Source: Paracidovorax cattleyae
Lineage (GTDB): Bacteria > Pseudomonadota > Gammaproteobacteria > Burkholderiales > Burkholderiaceae_C
DNA: 64,000 nucleotides
Assembly (NCBI RefSeq): GCF_900104515.1
Contig: NZ_FNJL01000010.1
Span: 26,645 to 90,644 of the forward strand
Direction: 5' to 3'
Below are positions 6,372 through 13,928 of the stretch, piece by piece (position 1 is the stretch's first letter; every line of letters starts with the position of its first letter). Under the pieces are notes generated by a model. That model did not search any database. It was not told where the DNA came from and was given only the letters and a program-made list of their open reading frames with translations. The position numbers and the translations under genes are program-made.

Positions 6372-6913
6372 ACGACATATCCACCCTGGCGCACGACGCC
6401 ATCCACCAAGCGACCCACCAGCCCCGCCCGAAGCGGGAGGCCTCACCCACCACCCGCAAGCTGTTCGTGCTGCTGCACGGCTCCTACGGCAACCTCTTCC
6501 TATCGAAGTTCGCCACCGGCGAGAAGTCGGAGGCAGGCGGCGACAAGGGGGTGGCCGCAGCGATGCTGGTGTGGGACGCAGCCCTGGCCAGGTTCGCGCC
6601 TGAAGTGATCGAGGCCGCGGCGCAGCGGTTGAAGTCCGAGAACCCCGAGTACGCGCCGAACCTTCCGCAGTTCGAGAAGACCTGCGAGGCCATCACGCCG
6701 CGCAAGACCTACGCCGAAGAGAACAACCTGCCGCGCCTGCCGGCCCCCGTGGCCGCGCCGCGCGCGCCGGTCAGCTACGAGGCTCGGGGCGACAGCAAGG
6801 ACTGGGCGCGTTCGATCATGGCCCGCGCTGCTGCCGGCGAGCGGATCACACCCTACAGCCTGAAGAGCGCGCGCCAGGCCCTGGGCATGGAAGGGAGGCA
6901 GAAATGGCAATGA
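6368..6913 (+). CDS. P-like replication protein
   Basis: The product has 181 residues, GTG start, 4-base overlap with the O-like gene. It contains the LHGSYGNLFLSKF and AMLVWDAALARFAPEVIEAAAQRL segments seen in phage lambda P-like proteins, followed by NPEYAPNLPQFEKTCEA. In lambda the P protein brings the host DnaB helicase to the O-bound origin; the O-P order and overlap here are the same. Confidence 0.78.
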   Translation: MNDISTLAHDAIHQATHQPRPKREASPTTRKLFVLLHGSYGNLFLSKFATGEKSEAGGDKGVAAAMLVWDAALARFAPEVIEAAAQRLKSENPEYAPNLPQFEKTCEAITPRKTYAEENNLPRLPAPVAAPRAPVSYEARGDSKDWARSIMARAAAGERITPYSLKSARQALGMEGRQKWQ

Positions 6914-7041
6914 CGCTGCGCGATCACCTCACCGAATCCAAGGCCTGGGCGCATGCAGTCCTGGACGATGTTCGCGACGGATACCCGCAGCGTGACGCGG
7001 ATGTGCGGCTTGCGCTCCAACTGCTCGGGGAGCCTGTATGA
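6904..7041 (+). CDS. Small phage protein, 45 aa
   Basis: The frame runs ATG to TGA with GGGAGG 8 bases upstream. The product begins MAMTLRDHLTESKAW and is acidic and helical. It overlaps the previous gene by 10 bases and the next by 4 (ATGA), which fits a tightly packed operon. No function known. Confidence 0.65.
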   Translation: MAMTLRDHLTESKAWAHAVLDDVRDGYPQRDADVRLALQLLGEPV

Positions 7042-7229
7042 CCTGCGCAACCTGCATCCACTGGGCCTTGCGCCAGCACCGCGAAATGGCCAAGCAGGGT
7101 ATGGCCGCCTGCTCCCTCGGGAAGGCATGGACCTTCTTCCCGCCGCAGCACGCCTGCGCCAAGCACACGCCCGCGCCCGCAAACATCCAAGCCGACCGGG
7201 AGCGCTGGCTCCAGAAAGGAGGCCGCTGA
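7038..7229 (+). CDS. Small Cys-rich phage protein
   Basis: The product has 63 residues. The N-terminus MTCATCIHW plus later Cys and His residues (AACSLG, HACAKH) form a CxxC...C...C pattern that could bind zinc. Start overlaps the previous stop (ATGA); stop overlaps the next start (TGATG). Similar short CxxCxHW proteins are common in betaproteobacterial prophage replication regions; role unknown. Confidence 0.7.
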   Translation: MTCATCIHWALRQHREMAKQGMAACSLGKAWTFFPPQHACAKHTPAPANIQADRERWLQKGGR

Positions 7230-8368
7230 TGGCCACGAAGAAGAACCTCGCACAGCTGATGCAGATGCTGACGGCCGCCGGGGGCACCGCCCGCGAGAGC
7301 GAGCTGCGCGCCGCGACGGGCTGGGCCGCTGAGCACCTGAAGGTGGTGCTGGAAGGCGCGCGCGAACGCCTGCTGGCGCGGCCGGTCGTTACGAAGCCCC
7401 AGAGGGACACCGCATGGGTGGCTGTGGACGTGCTGATTGCGCGCTGTCCCTGGAACCCTGCCCAGATCCTCAAGACCATTGCCGGCCAGGAGATGAGCAC
7501 CCGCGAGCTGGCGGCCCTGGCCAATTCCCCTGAGGTCGCCATGGGGCTGCTGCTGCGCAGGATGGAGCGCGCGAAGAGGATCAAGTTGGCGGCGTTCGAC
7601 GGCCTCCGAAAGTGGGTGCCCTTCAGCCGGCATATCGCGCCCGGGGGCTCGCGGCCCGAGCCCTATGACGGTGACCTGCTCGCGCTGATCGCCCAGCACC
7701 AACCCATGCGGCTGGAGCACCTTGCGGAGCTGACGGGCCGCGGCCGCGTCTACACCCGGCAGCGCGTGCACGCCCTGCGCCGCGCGGGGAAGCTGACCAT
7801 TCGCGGGCTGGACGGTAGCTGGCGCTACGTGCTGCCGGACTATGTGCGCACGTCCGCCGAGATCGAACAGGACATCCTGCTGCGCTGCGAGGACGTGGGC
7901 GGTGACTGCCTGAAGTGGAGCGGGGCGCGCAACAAGCAGGGCCGCCCGCTGGTTCGCCACGAGGGGAACATCACTCGGGTGGACATGGTTCTGTGGACGG
8001 CCGTGCACGGAAAGGAATTGAAGAAGGGGCACACGCTGGTCCAGACGTGCGAGACGCCCGGCTGCTGCAACCACGACCACCACAAGCACGTCACGCGCAG
8101 CGCGGCGATGCGCAAGGCATTCGCGGCCATCGGCTTCGGGGGCGAGCAGCACGGCCGGCGGGTGTCTGCAGCCATCCGGCACAAGGTCGGTTCGCTGTCG
8201 CCCGAGCAGGTGGAGCTGATCCGTACCAGCCCACTGACAGGTGCCGAGCTGGCGCGCCAGTTGGGAAAGACCAAATCGGTTGTGCAGGATGCCCGCGCCG
8301 GCCGGAGCTACCGCGACTACGTGGTGGCGAGCCCGTTCTTGGGGCTGGGCGGGAGGTCGGGATGCTGA
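7229..8368 (+). CDS. Winged-HTH protein with HNH-like zinc loop
   Basis: The product has 379 residues. Residues 1-200 hold at least two predicted HTH segments (GTARESELRAATGWAAEHL; MRLEHLAELTGRGRVYTRQR). Residues about 230-300 resemble an HNH-type endonuclease: GDCLKWSG, then ITRVDMVLWTAVHG, then QTCETPGCCNHDHHKHVT, the usual spot for the Cys/His zinc ligands. The C-terminus has another HTH (LTGAELARQLGKTKSVVQDA). It may be a DNA-binding nuclease or a regulator. It sits between the P-like gene and the resolvase. Confidence 0.6.
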   Translation: MATKKNLAQLMQMLTAAGGTARESELRAATGWAAEHLKVVLEGARERLLARPVVTKPQRDTAWVAVDVLIARCPWNPAQILKTIAGQEMSTRELAALANSPEVAMGLLLRRMERAKRIKLAAFDGLRKWVPFSRHIAPGGSRPEPYDGDLLALIAQHQPMRLEHLAELTGRGRVYTRQRVHALRRAGKLTIRGLDGSWRYVLPDYVRTSAEIEQDILLRCEDVGGDCLKWSGARNKQGRPLVRHEGNITRVDMVLWTAVHGKELKKGHTLVQTCETPGCCNHDHHKHVTRSAAMRKAFAAIGFGGEQHGRRVSAAIRHKVGSLSPEQVELIRTSPLTGAELARQLGKTKSVVQDARAGRSYRDYVVASPFLGLGGRSGC

Positions 8369-8802
8369 TCCTCGGGATGGACCCCGGCGCCCACACCGGT
8401 GTGGCCACCTACGTGGATGGCGTGCTCACGGAACTGGAGACGGTGCCGCCGCACTACATCGAGCGGATCATCCGCGGCCGGCAGCCGACCCGGGTTGTCT
8501 TCGAGGACTCGCGCCTGCAGAGCCACACCTGGACGCGCGGCCGCAGCGGCGCCGCCAGCGCCAAGATGGCGCGCAATGTCGGCCAGGTGGACGCCTGGTG
8601 CAGGCTGATCTCCGAGGTGTGCGGCGAGCTGGGCATCCCGGCGCACGGCATCAGCCCGGCCAACAAGGGCGCCAAGCTGGACGCGGTCGCGTTCGCGCGC
8701 ACCACTGGCTGGGCCGGCTCCTCGAACGAGCATGCCCGCGACGCGGCCATGGTGGCGTGGCCGTACCGCCGATCCAAGGATCTCCGGGGAGGCGGTCGCT
8801 GA
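8362..8802 (+). CDS. RuvC-like Holliday junction resolvase
   Basis: The product has 146 residues of RNase H/RuvC fold: first catalytic Asp in LGMDPGAHTGVA, Glu in VVFEDSR, and the C-terminal acidic motif NEHARDAAMVA. It would cut branched DNA formed during phage recombination or before packaging, a job done by RusA or Rap in other lambdoid phages. It overlaps the preceding gene by 7 bases and the next by one. Confidence 0.85.
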   Translation: MLILGMDPGAHTGVATYVDGVLTELETVPPHYIERIIRGRQPTRVVFEDSRLQSHTWTRGRSGAASAKMARNVGQVDAWCRLISEVCGELGIPAHGISPANKGAKLDAVAFARTTGWAGSSNEHARDAAMVAWPYRRSKDLRGGGR

Positions 8803-9317
8803 TGCGCCGGACCGGATTCCGCCGCGCGCCGCGGCCCGCAGCACCTGCTGCCGATCGTGAGCAGCGGCTCGCCGCCCGCGCCGCCCGCACCATGGCGGAG
8901 GTGCGGCCGCGGGCCTCCGTGGTGGTGCCCTGCGCAGAGCTGGCGCCGGCCGTGCCCAAGGCGGCGCCGGTGCGCAGCGAGGCCTACCGCCGACTGGTCG
9001 CCGCGCTGCCGTGCATGGCCTGCGGCATGCCGGGGCTCTCGCAGTGCGCGCACGCAAACACCGGCAAGGGCATGGGGATCAAGGTCTGCGACCTGGAGAG
9101 CTTCCCGCTCTGCTCTGACCGCCCGGGCACGCCCGGCTGCCACAGCCTATTCGATCAGGGGGCTTTGCTGCCCAAGGCCGCGCGCCGCGCGATCGAGCCG
9201 GCATGGATCGCTGACACACAGCGCCGCATCATCGCCCTGGGGCTCTGGCCCGCGGGCATCCAACAACCTGGGGCTTTGCCCCACATCAACCCGACCGATG
9301 ACCGCCATGATCAATAA
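8802..9317 (+). CDS. Ref-like RecA-dependent nuclease / DUF968-type protein
   Basis: The product has 171 residues. After an Arg/Ala-rich N-terminal tail comes the diagnostic region LPCMACGMPGLSQCAHANTG, then KGMGIKVCDLESFPLCS and GCHSLFDQG, with Cys and His ligands of an HNH-type fold as in P1 Ref. The basic N-terminal tail is also a Ref feature and would help DNA and RecA-filament binding. A role in phage recombination is likely from family and context. Confidence 0.72.
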   Translation: MRRTGFRRAPRPAAPAADREQRLAARAARTMAEVRPRASVVVPCAELAPAVPKAAPVRSEAYRRLVAALPCMACGMPGLSQCAHANTGKGMGIKVCDLESFPLCSDRPGTPGCHSLFDQGALLPKAARRAIEPAWIADTQRRIIALGLWPAGIQQPGALPHINPTDDRHDQ

Positions 9318-9990
9318 ATACCCCACCGCAGCCGAGCGCCTCACCAGCGCTGGTGCAAGTTCCGACCTCACCGTGAGCCTCGATAAGCGCGGCGACGTGG
9401 ACTACTTGATCGCCTCGGGCAAGACGCCAGCGGTAATCGGCCGCCGCGTCTACCAACTCATGACCGAATGGGACAGCTGCGCGAAGCCGCGCAGCCTCAC
9501 CTCAGCCGATATCGAGCTGATCGCTCAGCGACTGCCGCGCATCAAGGTCCAGAAGCATGGCAAGCGAGGAGTGCGTGAGGTGGAGGCGCTGGACTTGCTG
9601 GGCGCGCGCGCTGCGGCTGATGCATGGCTGGCGGAAGAGCGGCGCCGGGTACTGCAGCGCCTGCCCAGTCTGCGGCACCTGGTGGACGAGCACGCCGGAC
9701 TTCTGGCCTGGGTGGCCGGCCGAGGGATCAATGAGCCGCGCACGAAGCTTCTCGATGTCTTGGGCTGGTGGGCCGATCGCCGCTGCCCGGTCTGCCAGGG
9801 CACCAAGGAAAGGGACGGGCAGGCCTGCAAGGTCTGCCGCGGCTCGGGCGAACGTCAGGTCCCCCACGGGACGGATGGCCTGCGAATCTCCGAGCACATC
9901 GCGCACCACGTTTGCCGTGCGCGCAGCGGGTCGCGTGCCGCGCTCAAGCAGCTGCCAGCGTGGAAAAACTTCGCGGCGGCGAAATGCTGA
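9307..9990 (+). CDS. Zinc-ribbon protein in the Q position, possible late antiterminator
   Basis: The product has 227 residues. Near residues 158-180 are two CxxCxG(T/S)x(G/K) motifs (CPVCQGTKERDG, CKVCRGSGER) of the DnaJ/Q82 type. It is the last gene of the early operon and precedes a candidate late promoter and leader terminator, as lambdoid Q genes do. Phage 82-type Q proteins carry such a zinc ribbon. Family identity is moderate: zinc-ribbon regulators of other kinds would look similar. Confidence 0.6.
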   Translation: MINKYPTAAERLTSAGASSDLTVSLDKRGDVDYLIASGKTPAVIGRRVYQLMTEWDSCAKPRSLTSADIELIAQRLPRIKVQKHGKRGVREVEALDLLGARAAADAWLAEERRRVLQRLPSLRHLVDEHAGLLAWVAGRGINEPRTKLLDVLGWWADRRCPVCQGTKERDGQACKVCRGSGERQVPHGTDGLRISEHIAHHVCRARSGSRAALKQLPAWKNFAAAKC

Positions 9991-9998
9991 GGTAGAAT
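9970..9998 (+). promoter_or_regulatory. Candidate late promoter (pR'-like)
   Basis: A -10 TAGAAT (9993-9998) lies 17 bases after TTCGCG (9970-9975), overlapping the 3' end of the Q-position gene. The -35 is poor. The weight rests on position: it directly precedes a leader of about 135 bases that ends in a terminator. Confidence 0.45.
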
Positions 9999-10111
9999 GC
10001 GTCCCTAGAGCGCAGGCGCAATACACCCGCCATGCCAACATGTCGAATGGCCCCCGGGCGGTGAGTCCGGTCAGGTCAGAAGTTGTTGGAGAAGTGCGCC
10101 CAGAACATCCC

Positions 10112-10141
10112 AAGCCCGCACGGTTCGCCTGCGGGCTTTTT
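10112..10141 (+). terminator. Leader terminator (tR'-like)
   Basis: A 9-bp perfect stem AAGCCCGCA/TGCGGGCTT (10112-10120 with 10130-10138), 9-base loop, then a U tract. It would stop late transcripts unless RNA polymerase is modified. The 9991-10230 interval otherwise holds no gene. Confidence 0.75.
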
Positions 10142-10230
10142 CGTTTGCCACCACCAGGGCGCATCCACCACGCCTCTATCGCCGCCAGGGACGCCATGCC
10201 CAGGTGGTGGCGCCTTCCAAGGAGACGCAG

Positions 10231-10608
10231 ATGACCAAGCCGTACCGCTGGGGCGACGTTGCGCCGCCCGCTGTGCAGGAGATGCAGAAGCGTCGCCGCT
10301 ACCGGGCATCGGAGTTCTTCGCTCGGCTGAAGCGCGGGCGTGGTGAGAAGTTCGACCAGGAGCGCAGTGCTGCAGAGCAACCCGGCCGCGATGGGATCGC
10401 CGAGACGGTGCACGCTGCCCTGCGCTCGGGCCTGACACTGGAGCAGCTCAGTGCACCGAGTCCTGCGGCGTGCAATCCAGGCAACGCTGTTCTTCCCGAC
10501 ACGATGCTGCTGGAGGTGCGAGCAATTCGGCAGCAGGCCGCGGATATTTCCCGCCTTCTGATGCGATGGGGCGATGAGGGCCTGCCGGCTACTGCCGAAT
10601 ACCCTTGA
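10231..10608 (+). CDS. Hypothetical phage protein
   Basis: The product has 125 residues, starting with MTKPYRWGDVAPPAVQEMQ, with a basic segment (KRRRYRASEFFARLKRGRG) near the N-terminus and a helical C-terminal half. AAGGAGACGCAG precedes the ATG. It is the first gene after the leader terminator. Its 3' end overlaps the convergent gene by 20 bases. No family recognised. Confidence 0.7.
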   Translation: MTKPYRWGDVAPPAVQEMQKRRRYRASEFFARLKRGRGEKFDQERSAAEQPGRDGIAETVHAALRSGLTLEQLSAPSPAACNPGNAVLPDTMLLEVRAIRQQAADISRLLMRWGDEGLPATAEYP

Positions 10609-10843
10609 TTGCGTCGGCCACTGTCTCGATTTGCGCGTAAGCGACTGCGGCGAAGGACGCCACAGGATGGCTGGCCGACCATTCTTGCGAAAAGGCATCT
10701 CTCTTGGCCCGACCTTCTGCGTCATTCGGTTCCATGCTGTTTCGCTCCCATTCTTTCAAGGCTTGGGCTCTCGCGCCAGTTCGTATGGCTGATGCCAGTT
10801 CGCGGACGTGAGCTGCGAGGATGAGTTCTTCGGTCGTATGCAT
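10589..10843 (-). CDS. Hypothetical antisense-oriented gene with hairpin leader
   Basis: The product has 84 residues and is mostly helical (MHTTEELILAAHVRELASAI, SFAAVAYAQIETVADAIKGI). It runs against the late operon, like the gene at 4007-4267, although the two proteins are not obviously related. The ribosome-binding site AGGAGGG lies inside the 3' arm of the hairpin at 10850-10901, 8 bases from the ATG. Function unknown. The shared leader suggests the two genes answer to the same signal. Confidence 0.7.
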   Translation of the reverse strand: MHTTEELILAAHVRELASAIRTGARAQALKEWERNSMEPNDAEGRAKRDAFSQEWSASHPVASFAAVAYAQIETVADAIKGIRQ

Positions 10844-10849
10844 TGTTTC

Positions 10850-10901
10850 CGCCCTCCTGGCGATGGTTGTGTGAGAACTCCATCGTAGTGCCAGGAGGGC
10901 G
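10850..10901 (-). promoter_or_regulatory. RBS-sequestering hairpin, copy 2
   Basis: Perfect 12-bp outer stem CGCCCTCCTGGC/GCCAGGAGGGCG (10850-10861 with 10890-10901), a 5-base bulge, and a 5-bp inner stem GATGG/CCATC (10862-10866 with 10880-10884) closing a 13-base loop. The ribosome-binding site for the ATG at 10843 is fully paired. The inner stem, the adjoining loop bases and the bulge position match copy 1 at 4270-4326. No U tract follows, so it is not a terminator. Confidence 0.78.
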
Positions 10902-11057
10902 AATCCTTCATACCCGACTCCCGGCAGCCAGCGCCGGCCGCGCACAGGCGCGGGGGTTTCCACCGCAAGCTGTGGTGCTGGACAGCGGACGGCAGGCACC
11001 AGCGGGGCCAGACCAAGCCCCGTAGACCGATGGATGCCAGAACACCCAGGAGATGCC

Positions 11058-11399
11058 ATGAAGACCTACGACACCGGCGCCCGGACGCATGGCAGCAATG
11101 CCGCATGGAAGAGCCTCAAGGGCATCGTGATGCGCTGGCTTGACCGCGAGCGCGAGATCCTGTCGCTTCGGAACGCGGTGGGGATGATGAGCGAGGCTCG
11201 GCGAGCAGACGCCGCCGAGTACGACGCCATGGTCGCTGCTGTTGGGCAGGTGCGCGCGGATGCCAAGCGGCTGCGCTGGCTGACCGCGGACCATGCCTCG
11301 CCAGAGGTGCGAGAGCGTGTCGCGCAGATCCTGCGCAGCATCCCGACGCGAACCACTTCCGGCGTGCGCACGGACATCGACGCCGCGATGCGCGAATGA
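11058..11399 (+). CDS. Hypothetical coiled-coil phage protein
   Basis: The product has 113 residues, CAGGAG ribosome-binding site, long charged helices (LDREREILSLRNAVG, EYDAMVAAVGQVRADAKRLRWL). Its stop overlaps the next start (ATGA). It directly precedes the HNH gene of the packaging module; no function recognised. Confidence 0.7.
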   Translation: MKTYDTGARTHGSNAAWKSLKGIVMRWLDREREILSLRNAVGMMSEARRADAAEYDAMVAAVGQVRADAKRLRWLTADHASPEVRERVAQILRSIPTRTTSGVRTDIDAAMRE

Positions 11400-11743
11400 G
11401 CCAGCGCCCCCGAATCCCAGCCGCCGCCCAGCGCATCCAGATGGCCCAGGCCACACGGTTGCAGCAGGCGCCGCGCATTGGGGCGACCCATCGGGATCGG
11501 GGGCGCGCCCGGCAGGAGGCGCGGCTGCGCATCTGGTTGCGCGACGGGCCGCACTGCAAGGGCTGCGGCAAGCTGATCGACATCACGCCCGGCACGTCGG
11601 ACCCGTTCGAGCTGGACCACACGGTCCCGCTCTGGCGCGGCGGCAAGGACGCCGACCACAACCGGCAGTGCCTGTGCCCGGACTGCCACGCGGCCAAGAC
11701 GGCTCGCGAGGCGCAGGAGCGGGCGAGATGTGGCACGGGCTGA
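11396..11743 (+). CDS. HNH endonuclease of the packaging module
   Basis: The product has 115 residues. The motif set is complete: CKGCGK and CPDCH zinc ligands flanking ELDHTVPLWRGG (the HNH Asp-His) and DADHNRQCLC. In HK97-like phages a small HNH protein next to the terminase genes is needed for terminase-directed cos cleavage. Its place, immediately before the small terminase gene, fits that role. Confidence 0.88.
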   Translation: MSQRPRIPAAAQRIQMAQATRLQQAPRIGATHRDRGRARQEARLRIWLRDGPHCKGCGKLIDITPGTSDPFELDHTVPLWRGGKDADHNRQCLCPDCHAAKTAREAQERARCGTG

Positions 11744-11904
11744 GATCGCCCGCTCCTGCGGGCCGCGAGGGGCCTCGCCGGGCCGTGCGCAGGCGTCCCT
11801 GACGCCGAAAGGGAGGGGGTGCCAAGAAGTCTGGAACCCTTTCCCCTGGATACCGCACGGTTCCGCACGCGCAGAAAATTTTTCCCCTATCAAAAGGAAT
11901 TCAA
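11744..11904. other. Gap between HNH and small terminase genes
   Basis: This 161-bp stretch has no credible gene. It holds several GC-rich inverted repeats and an A/T run (about 11875-11890) just before the terminase ribosome-binding site. In related phages cos lies close to the HNH and terminase genes, so this is a reasonable place to look, but no cos motif can be named from sequence alone. Confidence 0.35.
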
Positions 11905-12219
11905 ATGGCCGGAGTCAAAGGACGAAGCGGTGGCGCCCGTCCGGGTGCCGGCCGACCGAAAAAGGAGCCCGTGGTGCTCCCGCTCAGCACCGTCTACGAC
12001 GAGCCGGACAAGTTCCTGCGCGCCGTGATGAACGACAGCGGCACCGAGGCGAAATTGCGAGTTGACGCGGCGAAGGCGCTGCTGTCGGCCCAGGTGCGCC
12101 GCGCCGAGAACGGCGGCAAGAAGGAGCAGGCCAGGGCCGCGGCGAAGACCGCCGGCGCGGGCAAGTTCGCATCGGCCGCGCCGCCGAAGCTGGCGGCTGC
12201 CGGCGGTAAGAGGGTCTGA
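11905..12219 (+). CDS. Terminase small subunit
   Basis: The product has 104 residues. The N-terminus MAGVKGRSGGARPGAGRPKK is the signature of small terminase subunits of this group. The middle (DEPDKFLRAVMNDSGTEAKLRVDAAKALL) is the helical DNA-binding part, and the C-terminus is Ala/Gly/Lys-rich. AAAAGGA precedes the ATG. Its stop overlaps the start of the large subunit (TGATG). It recognises phage DNA and loads the large subunit. Confidence 0.9.
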   Translation: MAGVKGRSGGARPGAGRPKKEPVVLPLSTVYDEPDKFLRAVMNDSGTEAKLRVDAAKALLSAQVRRAENGGKKEQARAAAKTAGAGKFASAAPPKLAAAGGKRV

Positions 12220-13928
12220 TGCCCGAGTGGACGACAGCCTGCCCAGACTGGGCGGAGCGGCTGCGCTCGGGCCGGTCGATCATCCCGCCGCCAATCTTCC
12301 CTGAGGAGGCCGAGGCCGGGCTGTCCGTGATGCGCGAGCTGCGCATCGTGGACGCCCCCGACAGCCCGAAGATCGGGGATGCGAGCGGGCAGTGGGTGTT
12401 CGATCTGGCGGCGTCCATATTCGGCGCCTACGACGCCGAGAGCGGCCGACGCCTCATCACAGAATGGTTCGTGATGCTGCCCAAGAAGAACTTCAAGTCC
12501 GGGCTCGCCGCCTCGATCATGCTCACGATGCTGATCCGCAACTGGCGGAAGTCGGCGGAGTTCACGATCCTGGCACCTACGCTCGAGGTCGCGAACAACA
12601 GCTTCGGCCCGGCCAAGGACATGGTGGCCTTCGAGGAAGAGGGCGACGACGGCGAGACCTACAGCGAGCTGGCCGACCTGGTGCAGGTGCAGACGCACAT
12701 CAAGACGCTGACGCACCGCGGCATGAATGCGACGTTGAAGGTGATCGCGGCGGACGCGAACACGGCCGCCGGCAAGAAGTCGGTCGGCGTGCTGGTGGAA
12801 GAACTGTGGCTGTTCGGCAAGCAGGCGAATGCGAAGGACATGCTGCGGGAGGCCACCGGCGGGCTCGCCTCGCGGCCCGAAGGCTTCACGATCTACATCA
12901 CCACCCAGAGCGACGAGCCGCCACAGGGGGTGTTCAAGGAGAAGCTGCAGTACGCGCGGGACGTGCGGGACGGAAAGATCGTCGATCCGCAGTTCCTGCC
13001 CATCCTCTTCGAGCACCCACCCGAGCTGGTCGCAAACGGCGGGGCGCGGTTGCTCGAGAACCTGCCCATGGTGAACCCGAACCTCGGGTACTCGGTGGAC
13101 CGGGCCTACCTGGAGCGCGAGTTTCGGAAGGCGGAGGCGGAGGGCGAGGCCTCGCTGAAGGGGTTCTTGGCGAAGTACGGGAACGTCGAAGTGGGCATGA
13201 ACCTGCGCAGCGACCGCTGGCTGGGCGCCGACTTCTGGCTGGCCGCGGCCGTGCCGGTGTTCTCGCTCGAGGAGCTGCTGCAGCGCTCGGAGGTGGTCAC
13301 TGTCGGCATCGACGGCGGGGGGCTGGACGACATGCTGGGGCTGGCCGTGGTCGGGCGTGAGATCGACACCGGCCGGTGGCTGGTCTGGGCTCGGGCGTGG
13401 CTGCATCCGATCGCGCTTGAGCGCCGGAAGTCGGAAGCCGCCAAGTACCACGACTTCGCGAAGGCGGGCGACCTGGTGCTCGTGGAGCGCGTGGGCGAGG
13501 ACATCGCCGATGTCGTGCGCATCGTCACACAGGTGGTGGACTCGGGCCTGCTGGACAAGGTGGGCGTGGACCGGGCCGGGCTGGGTGGCATCTACGACGC
13601 GCTGGTGGGAACGGATGAAAAGGCCGGGCCTGTGAACGCCGACGAGGTGGTGGGCATTCCGCAGGGCTGGCAACTGCAGGGCGCGATCAAGACCGCGGAG
13701 CGGCACCTGGCGGCCCGCAAGCTGGTGCACGGCGGAGCCGGGCTGATGGCCTGGTGCGTGGGCAATGCGAAGGTGGTGGCCGTCGGCAATGCGATCAGCA
13801 TCACCAAGCAGGTCAGCGGTTTCGCGAAGATCGACCCGCTCATGGCCATGTTCGACGCCGTCTATCTGATGGCCCTGAATCCGGAGGCGAAGGCCGGCCC
13901 GGCGATTTACTCTCTGGAGCTGTCCTGA
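12219..13928 (+). CDS. Terminase large subunit, HK97 type
   Basis: The product has 569 residues. The ATPase has a Walker A-like loop at about 87-95 (LPKKNFKSG) and a Walker B strand at about 190-195 (GVLVEEL), where Glu stands in the place usually held by Asp. The nuclease domain begins with VGIDGGGLDD (about 365) and includes DRAGLGG. It powers DNA translocation into the prohead and cuts the concatemer. It sits between the small subunit and portal genes in the standard order. Confidence 0.95.
   Translation: MPEWTTACPDWAERLRSGRSIIPPPIFPEEAEAGLSVMRELRIVDAPDSPKIGDASGQWVFDLAASIFGAYDAESGRRLITEWFVMLPKKNFKSGLAASIMLTMLIRNWRKSAEFTILAPTLEVANNSFGPAKDMVAFEEEGDDGETYSELADLVQVQTHIKTLTHRGMNATLKVIAADANTAAGKKSVGVLVEELWLFGKQANAKDMLREATGGLASRPEGFTIYITTQSDEPPQGVFKEKLQYARDVRDGKIVDPQFLPILFEHPPELVANGGARLLENLPMVNPNLGYSVDRAYLEREFRKAEAEGEASLKGFLAKYGNVEVGMNLRSDRWLGADFWLAAAVPVFSLEELLQRSEVVTVGIDGGGLDDMLGLAVVGREIDTGRWLVWARAWLHPIALERRKSEAAKYHDFAKAGDLVLVERVGEDIADVVRIVTQVVDSGLLDKVGVDRAGLGGIYDALVGTDEKAGPVNADEVVGIPQGWQLQGAIKTAERHLAARKLVHGGAGLMAWCVGNAKVVAVGNAISITKQVSGFAKIDPLMAMFDAVYLMALNPEAKAGPAIYSLELS

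Noticed and set aside
10066-10080. GGTCAGGTC stretch recalling SRP RNA
   Set aside because: The rest of the conserved SRP helix is missing and the segment lies in a phage leader.
11744-11904. Definite cos site
   Set aside because: Position fits, but no cohesive-end motif can be recognised without particle DNA ends or a relative with mapped cos.
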